64,000 bases of DNA. Origin: Apiotrichum sp. Y4204 (Eukaryota; Basidiomycota; Tremellomycetes; Trichosporonales; Trichosporonaceae). Shown here in pieces: positions 56,438 to 64,000 of the stretch. Both the position numbers and the translations under genes were made by a program. Location: assembly GCA_025531455.1 (NCBI GenBank), contig JAMYHL010000009.1, positions 558,001 through 622,000 on the forward strand, read 5' to 3'. Each line of letters opens with the position of its first letter. Position 1 is the stretch's first letter. Below the pieces are notes generated by a model. The model did not search any database. It had not been told where the DNA came from and saw nothing but the letters and a program-made list of their open reading frames with translations.

Positions 56438-57384
56438 CTAATCAAGGAGCGCATCGACAAGATCCGCAAACGAGTCGAACACACCGTCCGGCGGCGGATC
56501 CATGCCCTCCTCCGCGCCGGGTCGATACTTGCCCGTACGGACTATATCAGCAATGTCAAAAACTCTCCACCTACCAAGTATCCGCTTGAGTCCGAGCTCG
56601 ACGGCGCCGTATCCCAGGTCGTTCCGCACATCATCTCCCACAATCGCAATCTCCCCAGCTTCGAGCTTCACGCCATACATCTCCTCTGCCCGCGCGATCG
56701 CGAGCTTGTAGAAGCTCGGCGTCGGCTTGCCGACAATCTCGGCTTTCACGCCACTCGCAGCCTCGAGGGCGGCGACGTACGCCCCGATACCAAGGCTCAG
56801 GCCCGCCGGGAGAGAGTCGGTCGCCTGCGCCTGGTAGTAAGCGGCCGTGTGTGGCGCGATGAGCACCGGCTTCTTCTCCCCCGCCCCGGAGGAGCCATTC
56901 AGCGGCTCGCCCTTGAGAATGCGGAACGCAGTGTTGAGCCGCTCGTACGTGAACGCCGGGGGGTACAAGCCGAGCACGACCGCGTCGTATGGTGAGCCCT
57001 GGAGCGGGGCAAATTCCTCCTCGGCATCCGGGGAAAGGAGGAGGTATGGACGGAGGCCGCGGCGGGATACGACCGCGCGACACGCCCCGAGGGAGGTCAC
57101 GACTTCGTTCGGGGCGCACGCGAGGCCCATGGCGTTGAGCTTGTCGACGAGGCGCGCTTCGCTTTCTTTTGTCGAGTTTGAGCTGGCGTCAGAGGAAATT
57201 CAGGAATCAGCGTACCAGAAGACAAAGGGGATGCGCGCGTCCCGCAGCCGGCTAATTGCTGCAGCTGCGCGGGGCGTTAGCTCGGAGCCGATGTGCAGCG
57301 TCCCGTTCAGGTCGATGAGGAGCGCCTTGAGCGGCGGGAGTGGGCTGCTGTCAGTTTGAGAGGGGAGGGAGAGGCGTACCGCAT
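56438..57384 (-). CDS. HAD-superfamily phosphatase, HDHD2-like
   Basis: Three exons (57384-57380, 57347-57216, 57182-56438) give 293 aa. HAD phosphatases use an aspartyl-phosphate intermediate. Motif I is LLIDLNGTLHIG (nucleophile Asp14); the usual second Asp is Asn16, as in human HDHD2. Motif II is FCSNSTKES, motif III is the Lys in VGKPTPSF, and motif IV is IVGDDVRND. The cap module lies between (SLGACRAVVSRRGLRPYLLLSPDA and following). The C terminus PDGVFDSFADLVDALL is family-like. HDHD2 substrates are not well defined, so neither can this be. Exon 1 contributes just ATG-CG; both introns are extremely short (32 and 33 nt), and intron 1 ends in a tandem CAGCAG acceptor, allowing SP or P after Met-Arg. 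Confidence 0.9.
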
Positions 57385-57953
57385 TGTGATCGTGTGGTGT
57401 GGAGAAAGAAATGTTGGTGAGATCTGGATGGAAGGACGGTTGTTATCTCGGACCAAGGGGGATCCGAAAACGTCATTGAAGGTAGGCACACTGCACAAAG
57501 TGAGTTCATGGCATTCTACACTCTGCCTCTGCATCTGGATTTTTGTCGGTCTCAGTAGTGATTGTAATGTATGATGCATGAACGTTCTTCATGCTTGCGT
57601 ACATGTATGCCTCTGCATCTGCGCGTCGCATCTGGCACTGATCTTTCAGCTTGTGTTAAGTGTTGTTGTGACTTCTTCACGCGAAGAGCACGCGAAAGCC
57701 ATGCAATATCTCAGGCCATTCAATCTGCAACCTGGGAGGGTCGCCAGCACCACCATTGCAAGTGATCCCAGGCAGTGGTGGTGTTCCCGTTTTGGCAGCA
57801 CCCAACACGACCTACAACGCAGACTGTGACCGTGACCCGCGTCGCTCATCGTCTTCTGCACGCATCGGTGGCCACCTCTCACTTTCGACCTCACCACTCT
57901 CCCCTCTCACCACTCCACTCCCCACACTCTACTTCCTCCCCCACCTCTGCGCG
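57385..57953. promoter_or_regulatory. Divergent promoter, HAD phosphatase / MIL1
   Basis: A 569-bp region. The MIL1 leader from about 57880 is a C/T-rich tract (ctctcccctctcaccactcc and following), as upstream of STE14 and the bZIP gene. No clear TATA or factor site was recognised. Confidence 0.45.
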
Positions 57954-60900
57954 ATGCTCCCGCCCCCGCGGCCAGGCAGCGCGCAGCGGCTCTCCCCGCC
58001 CCCGCCCGCGCGCAGCGGCGGCAGCAGCATCGGCCTGTCGCCACCCAAACCGCTCGGCGCGAGCGTCAATTCCAATCACTCGAACACCTCGAATTCCGGC
58101 GGATGGGCCGACTTTGATGACGATGATGGGTGGCAAGGTGTGTTTGTTGTGACGGAAGCGCGATCTTCGGCACTCGAAGTGGATAGGTGTTTGTGGTCTG
58201 TCTTCCTTGACCTCCCGGTGTGCGTCGCTGTTGTTGTGTATGTCACCGAGCGCGTCTCAGGCTCTGCGTCTGCGCAAGCTAGGCTGTTTAGCAGTGACCT
58301 GGCCGTCTGCGGTTTAGCTGGGCGCACGCCGTGCATCTGCGGCAAAAAACACGCACCTCGGCGTGGCGTGCACCGTCTGCACTCATGCCTTCGTCGCACC
58401 CGGACTCAGTTGCGTTGCAGCGACTGGACTCCCCGCCTTCTCGCGCTCGAACGCTCTTTCATAACTCTGCTAACTCCAGACATGCCTGTTGTGCGCTCTG
58501 ACGACTTTACCTCTGAGCTCGATGCGATCGACGACAAGAAGTTCGGGTATCGCGCACCGCTGCGGCTAGACGACGACGAGAAGGCGATCGGCAACGCGAC
58601 GGGCGTGCACCTGCAGCTGGAGGCTGATACGCTTGCGACCGACTCGTGGCGCGAAAAGGCCGGCGTCGACGAGAGCGAGTACACGCGCCTGCGGCTAGAC
58701 GAAGACGAGGAGAGCGAGGAGGTACACATGCGCACGCGATACCTGTTCAACGAGGACAAGGCGATGACGCCCCTCAGCCAGATGCAGGCGACCAAGGAGC
58801 TGCTCACGGAAGGCCAGCGCATCGCGTACGTCGGACTGTGTGCGCTTGTTGCACGCCGTATGGTGCAGGACATGGGGCGCGGTTGGGAGAATGTGAAAAC
58901 CTCCCGGCTCAAGGGCAAGGGGCGCGCAGCGGAGATTCCTGCTGTGGAGAGCGGGAATATCTGGATGATCAAGATCATGGCACGGCTGTATCAGCACATG
59001 GAGCTCGATAGAGATGGTGAGTTGGGACAATGTCCAGCTTGCTAACGGTGCAGAGCAGCATATGATTGATTCGCTCGCCGAGCACGGTGTGGATCCCTAC
59101 GACCTCGTGCCAGCCCTCATGACGACACATACAGTGCGGAATCCCGAGTTCGACCCTGTCGCGAAGCGCAAGGCGGACGAGGAGGCCGCAGAGGACGCTA
59201 TCAAGAAGGAGGAGGAGGAGAAGGAGGAGGAAGCACGGAGGATGATGGAAAAGGCGAAACGAGAGGACAGTGAGGAGACCGACCACGAGAGCATCCTTAA
59301 CCCCGCACCACCATATAATCAGTCACAACCCTCCGACTCGCCGCCACTGTACGACGACGATGATGGGGACATTGGCGCATCACGGGTCAGCAACTCTATG
59401 GACGATGATGGCGATATCGGTTCCGCGCTGCGTTCCCCTGACCCCAGTAAATCGCCTGTCAAGGGCTCCAGCCCACAGCTTGGCACATCACCGACGCAGT
59501 CACTCAGCGTCCCGCCGAAGGACGGCGAGGACAGAACAAGTAGTGACGGGCCACGACCTAGTACCGAACTCACTCCCAAACCCGGGCCGCAACCGCTTCC
59601 CGACGATGTCGTTCAAGAAACGGCCCCTATGCCCGCTCTTCCTGGTGTCTCGACGTCCATCACAGCGGCCGACGAGGACGTCACCCTGGATATCCGGTGG
59701 ACCGTGCTCTGTGATCTGTTTCTCGTTCTCATCGCCGACTCGGTGTACGACGCGCGATCGCGAGCCTTTCTTGAGCGTGTGGCGCGCGGTCTCGGCTTTG
59801 GATGGCTCGACATCGTGCGGTTCGAGAACCGTGTCACAGACGCACTCGAGATCCAGGAGAGTGTCGGGCAATTGCAGCAGGACGAGGTTATTGGCGGCCG
59901 TGCAAAGACTGCCCGGCGCAGGCGCTACGCCATGATGGGCGCCGCCGCTGTGGGGGGTGCGCTCGTCATCGGCCTTTCGGCTGGTCTGCTGGCCCCGGTC
60001 ATTGGCGCTGGTCTCGGTGCAGCATTCACCACGATCGGCATCACCGGTACCACTGGTTTCCTTGCAGGTACAGGAGGCGCGGCACTCATCACCACTGGCG
60101 GCGTGCTCACTGGTGCAAACATTGCTGGTCGTGGAATGGGGAGGCGTACGCGTGAAGTGCGCACATTCGAGCTCAAGCCGCTGCATAACAATAGACGTGT
60201 TAGCTGTTACATAACGGTTGGAGGGTGAGTTAACAGATGCTCAGTAATAGCAGCTCACACCAGATTCATGGCATCCAAGGTAGACGACGTCCGCCTACCG
60301 TTCTCGGTGCTGGACTCGATTGTGGGCGACGTGTTCTCGGTTCTCTGGGAGCCCGAGATGATGAACGAGATGGGAAACGCGATTTCCATTCTGGGCACAG
60401 AAGTGCTCACGCAGGTCGGACAACAGATTCTGCAGGCGACCATCATGACCACTCTGATGAGTGCATTGCAGTGGCCACTAAGTGCGTTCTACGAAGCCGC
60501 TTCACGTGCTGACAACAGTTCTCACCAAGCTGGGATATCTGATTGACAACCCCTGGGTGAACGCTCTGGACCGCGCCAAGGCGGCTGGTCTTGTGTTGGC
60601 GGATGTGCTCATCCAGCGCCATGCTGGTGTGCGCCCGACTTCGCTTATTGGTTTCTCTCTCGGAGCGCGAGTCATCTTCTACGCACTGGTCGAGCTCGCG
60701 CGCCTCAAGGCGTACGGTATCGTCCAGGACGTCTACCTCTTTGGCACGACGCTTACCGCTTCGCGCGCAAAGTGGATAGATGCGCGCAGTGTCGTTTCGG
60801 GCCGTTTCGTGAATGGCTTTGCGACGAACGACTGGATTCTCGGATACCTCTTCCGCGCGACCTCAGGCGGTCTGAACACCGTTGCTGGTCTGCGTGCAGT

Positions 60901-62002
60901 GGAAAACGTTCCGGGCCTGGAGAACATTGATGTCACCGAGTGCATCCAGGGCCACATGAGTTATCGCTCCTCGATGCCGCAACTTCTCCAGAAGGTTGGC
61001 TTCCCCGTCACCGCGGACTACTTCGACGAGCCCGAAGATCCCGACGAGGACCCCGAGATGCAGGAGCGCTACGTCGTGATGGACGAGGAGGAGGAGGCGC
61101 GCAAGAAGGAAAAGAAGATTCTGGGTATCTTCCCGCGCCGCAAGAAGACGAATACAAGTAGCGACACCACGCCGCGACCGAGCGGTGACACCCACAGCCA
61201 TCCGGACGCAGAGGAGTATGACGAGGACGGCCTCCCACCGCGTGAGGAGGAAGAGGCGCCCAAGGCGGGTCGCACTGGTCTGCGTGAGAGCGACGACAGC
61301 GGAATGGACATTGGCGACGTGGGTGCTGATGGAGCCGGATCTGGGCCCCGTCCGAGCTCAGAGTCGGAAGCGGCTGCCGCAGCGGCTGCAGCGGCCGCTG
61401 CCGCCGAGGAGGAGGCTGCGATGCGGAACATTCCCGAGACTGCCGGCTTTGACTTTGCCGCTATCTCGCAGGAGCTCGGAAAGGACATCGATCTCCAGAA
61501 GCTGCGTGATCCCACCGCACACTATCCAGGCGAATCGCCACAGTCACCGGTGCCGGCAATTCCCACCCTCAGCAGCCCACAGCGCACAGGCTCGGCCCCG
61601 CTCCCGGTGCGCACGCCGTCACCGATTGCACCGCTCTCCCCGCCGGCTCGGAGTGCAAGTGTTGCGGCTCCGGAAGAGGAGGACACCGACGGGGATATTG
61701 CGGGTACGGCGCAGCGCTCGCTCAACCTCGACCTTCCGGCGTGGGGCGACGCGTGGGGATCCGCATCTTCACCGTCCGCGCCGTCCGCCTCGGCCGCCTT
61801 CCCTTCCTCGTCTCCCAACCCGCCGAAATCGGTCTTTGGATTTAACGCGTGGTCCAACCCGTCCCAACCCCCATCAGGCTCGTTTGGCCCCGACGGCCTG
61901 CGCGCAGCCCCGCCCGCGCGCCCACACCCCGCCGACATCACGAATCCGTTTGCGGGCTCGTGGGGAGACAAGGAGAAGATGGCGCTGGAGAACCCGTGGT
62001 GA
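57954..62002 (+). CDS. DUF726 family membrane protein (MIL1/TMCO4 type), GFSLG hydrolase fold
   Basis: Five exons (57954-58137, 58480-59016, 59054-60224, 60264-60481, 60519-62002) give 1197 aa. The family includes human TMCO4 and yeast Mil1, which interacts with the adaptin Apm2 in clathrin-dependent traffic. The core has DIRWTVLCDLFLVLIADSVYDARS, then a Gly/Ala-rich membrane segment (MMGAAAVGGALVIGLSAGLL, APVIGAGLGAAFTTIG, TGFLAGTGGAALITTGGVLT). The alpha/beta-hydrolase part follows (PLHNNRRVSCYITVGGFM, PTSLIGFSLGARVIFYAL, DVYLFGTTL, VSGRFVNGFATNDWILGYLF). GFSLG is the GxSxG nucleophile elbow. The N terminus (GWADFDDDDGWQ) has the W-x-x-F-type acidic motif found in adaptor-binding proteins, and similar motifs recur in the C-terminal tail (FGFNAWSNP, NPFAGSWGD). 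Intron 1 (342 nt) is in frame and free of stops. Family call firm; enzymatic activity unproven. Confidence 0.9.
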
Positions 62003-62229
62003 TAGACTGGTATGGCAGTAATCTTGTATGCATGAGGATGAGGGGCTGGTGAGAGGATCACGTTCAGTGTTTATGCATTGCAGGATTTGTGATGTCGTTT
62101 GTTTTATCGCTACAGAACGTGCATGGCGTGTATGGGTGCCACTACTTGACATGACATGACCGCGAAAAGTGGAGGTTCACAAATGCACGTGCAAAAAGTT
62201 GTTGGATCTACACCATCCACACAAACACC
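62003..62229 (+). promoter_or_regulatory. MDE1 promoter with a CACGTG site
   Basis: The 227-bp gap between MIL1 and MDE1, transcribed in the same direction. GCACGTGC (62185-62192, core CACGTG) lies about 40 bp upstream of the MDE1 start. CACGTG is the core of Cbf1-type sites linked to methionine genes in yeasts; the position so near the start codon is a weakness, since it may be inside the leader. Confidence 0.35.
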
Positions 62230-63469
62230 ATGGCCGCCATCAACATCCCGGGGTACGGCGAGATCGTCCCGCTTTCGGAGGGCGCGGAGGCGCTTGTGAA
62301 GAGCGAGGACCCGGAGCATGTGAGTCTGGGCTGGGGCGGGGCGGGGTAGAGCACGCGGACGATACCCGCCTCTTCGCTTGGCCTAGTTTATCGCGCCGCG
62401 ATACTAACACCAGCCCGCAAACCTCATCCCCGAGCTGTGCCGCGAGTTTTACAAGCTCGGCTGGGTGACGGGCACTGGTGGTGGTGAGTGAAGATCAAGT
62501 CTGAGCTGTGTCATGGTCCCACAAGCTCGATAGCCTGGCTTCTTTGAGCTCCTGGTGCTGACCACAGGCATCTCGATGCGGAGCGGGTGAGTGGGGAGTA
62601 ACGACGCACGAGCAGCCGCGAGCTGGCGACTGCCCGGTGCGATGCCTAATCTGTTGCGACAACTCCTTGGGCAGCAGGCCGCCCTCATTCAAATATCCAG
62701 ACACTAATCGCAGACCGCTAGTGTACCTCGCGCCCTCGGGCGTGCAGAAGGAGCGCATCCTTCCCGAGCACATGTTTGTGCTGCCGTTTGCGCAATCGTC
62801 TGTCCCCAAACCGGGGTCGAAGCGCGACTTTGTGCGCGTGCCCTCCAAGCCGGGACTTAGCGAGAGCCAGTGCACACCGCTCTTCTGGAACGCGTTTACC
62901 CAGCGCGATGCCGTCTCGTGCATCCACACGCACTCGCAGCATGCTGGTACGTGAGATACATATGTGGACGGTGGCATTGGATTATGGGCCAGGACTGTAC
63001 GCGACAATCCTCTCTCCGCCCTTGTCCCTTCTCCCAACCTTGCACTTAACTCACACACAGTGATGCTCACGCTCCTCCTCGGCAAGTCGGCCAAGTCGTT
63101 CCGCATCAGCCACCAGGAGATGATCAAGGGCGTGCGCCTCGGCGGCGTCGGCAAGACGCTCGCGTACTTTAACACGCTCGAGGTGCCGATCATTGAGAAC
63201 ACGGCACGCGAGGAGGACCTCACCGACTCGATGGCACAGGCCATGCAGGAGTACCCCGATGCCGCGGCAATCCTTGTGCGCCGGCACGGCGTCTATGTCT
63301 GGGGTGAGTGGGTGGTGATCTGTTGCTGGGGCCTATCACTTTGTGCGGTGTGCTGACTGCAGGCCCTACCTGGGAGTCGGCCAAGACGCAGGCCGAGTGC
63401 CTCGACTACCTCTTCGAGATTGCCGTCAAGATGCTCCAGGCTGGTCTCCCGCTCGAGGGCGACAACTAG
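62230..63469 (+). CDS. MDE1: Methylthioribulose-1-phosphate dehydratase (methionine salvage)
   Basis: Six exons (62230-62319, 62414-62483, 62568-62586, 62714-62946, 63061-63303, 63363-63469) give 253 aa. A class II aldolase-fold zinc enzyme that dehydrates 5-methylthioribulose-1-phosphate in the methionine salvage pathway, cytosolic. Motifs: PANLIPELCREFYKLGWVTG, TGGGISMRSG, VYLAPSGVQKERILPEHMFV, FWNAFTQRDAVSCIHTHSQH with the first zinc histidines, SHQEMIKGVRL with the catalytic glutamate, and [20 protein letters not shown] with the third zinc histidine. Length and ending (ECLDYLFEIAVKMLQAGLPL) match yeast Mde1 (244 aa). Exon 3 is a 19-nt microexon (ISMRSG). The family assignment is secure. 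Confidence 0.95.
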
Positions 63470-63786
63470 AAGGGAGAGGACAGACTGGGATAAATAGAGA
63501 GCTGCTTAGAGGCTCGGTGTGTGATGCATATCATGGCCTGCTTAGAGGCTCGGTGTGTGATGCATATCATGGCCATCATGCCCTTGTATAGACTTGATCT
63601 GTGCTGCTGCATGTGCTGGGTGTTCAGACCGCGACCGCCATGGTTGATCCTGCTGTGGCTGTTGGCCACTGTCAGATTTCACCATTTGCGCACCTCCACC
63701 TCCACTGCTCACCACACAACCGCACACACGCAACATAAATTCGGCGTCGATCCAAAATTTCCCTCCACACCCTCCTCCATCATCGC
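63470..63786. other. Intergenic between MDE1 and PUS4-like gene
   Basis: A 317-bp stretch holding a perfect 36-bp tandem duplication directly after the MDE1 stop (listed separately), then a T/C-rich run leading into the next gene. Confidence 0.6.
63502..63573. repeat. Perfect 36-bp tandem duplication in the MDE1 3' region
   Basis: A 36-bp unit starting CTGCTTAGAGGCTCGGTGTG occupies 63502-63537 and is repeated exactly at 63538-63573. Absence of any mismatch suggests a recent event. It begins 32 bp after the MDE1 stop, so it probably lies in the 3' UTR. Confidence 0.95.
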
Positions 63787-64000
63787 ATGCTCCCCACCCC
63801 CCTCCGGCGCGCCCTGCCCCCCCTCCGCAGCCTCATCTCCGCCGGCTTCACCGCCCCAACCTCCAGCATGCCGAAGGCAGCGTCCACGCCCGCATTCCCG
63901 CTCAATGGGCTGTTTCCCATTGCCAAGCCCGCGGGGCCTGCGTCGTGAGTGACCGTGAAGTGTGGTGCTCCATTCTTGAGTGTTCACCAGCCCCGAGGTG
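63787..64000 (+). CDS. TruB/PUS4-like tRNA pseudouridine synthase, 5' part only
   Basis: Exon 1 is 63787-63944, followed by a GTGAGT donor; the window ends inside the first intron. The 52 codons read MLPTPLRRALPPLRSLISAG..., a probable mitochondrial presequence (Arg, Leu, Pro, no acids), then the start of the catalytic domain, LNGLFPIAKPAGPAS, matching the N-terminal NG-x-F-x-I-x-KP-x-G-x-x-S block of TruB/PUS4 enzymes, which make pseudouridine 55 in tRNAs. An internal ATG (SSMPKAAS) could give a non-mitochondrial form, as both compartments need the modification. Only the short N-terminal motif supports the call. Confidence 0.6.

Noticed and set aside
1..64000. CRISPR arrays, operons, phage or insertion sequences
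   Set aside because: The window is spliceosomal-intron-bearing nuclear DNA; no regularly spaced repeats, bacterial ribosome binding sites or transposase genes were seen.

Overview
The window is nuclear DNA of a filamentous or yeast-like basidiomycete, most likely Tremellomycetes and perhaps Trichosporonales. The evidence is indirect. Every recognised gene is eukaryotic and most are intron-rich. The introns are very short (often 32-55 nt), usually start GTGAGT and end in a compact CTGAC/CTAAC...CAG block. Exons are GC-rich, and the gene set (VID21/EAF1, STE14, SSF1, COA1, MIL1-type DUF726, RidA/Mmf1, DHTKD1) is that of a fungus. Species cannot be named from the sequence alone. All multi-exon models below were built by hand from splice signals and family alignments; each complete model sums to a whole number of codons and ends at a stop.

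Layout. 1-4148: no supportable gene. 4149-17368: a compact block holding an SDR dehydrogenase (-), a membrane-anchored cysteine synthase-like protein (+), an intron-containing tRNA-Thr(AGU), a RidA/Mmf1 deaminase (-), a small mitochondrial-type membrane protein (+), NudC (-), an unrecognised acidic protein (+) and cystathionine gamma-synthase (-). 17369-19708: gene-free, with a 43-nt T run. 19709-23724: the 2-oxoadipate dehydrogenase E1 gene (DHTKD1 type, 15 exons). 23725-34798 and 36095-45816: two large stretches with no supportable gene, flanking a lone bZIP transcription factor (34799-36094). 45817-64000: a second compact block with VID21/EAF1 (-), STE14 (+), SSF1 (-), COA1 (+), an HDHD2-like HAD phosphatase (-), MIL1/DUF726 (+), MDE1 (+) and the first exon of a PUS4/TruB-like pseudouridine synthase (+, cut by the window edge).

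Functional threads. Four genes touch sulfur amino acids or their PLP chemistry (cysteine synthase-like, cystathionine gamma-synthase, methylthioribulose-1-phosphate dehydratase, RidA), and two of them have CACGTG elements close upstream. Several products are mitochondrial by family (DHTKD1, COA1, RidA/Mmf1, the cysteine synthase-like protein). VID21 (NuA4), the bZIP factor and SSF1 are nuclear or nucleolar. The window looks like ordinary fungal gene space interrupted by an unusual 22-kb island in which a single transcription factor sits in otherwise non-coding DNA. The points most worth following are that island, a stop-free in-frame intron in the MIL1 gene, and the fused branch-point/acceptor architecture of the ultrashort introns.
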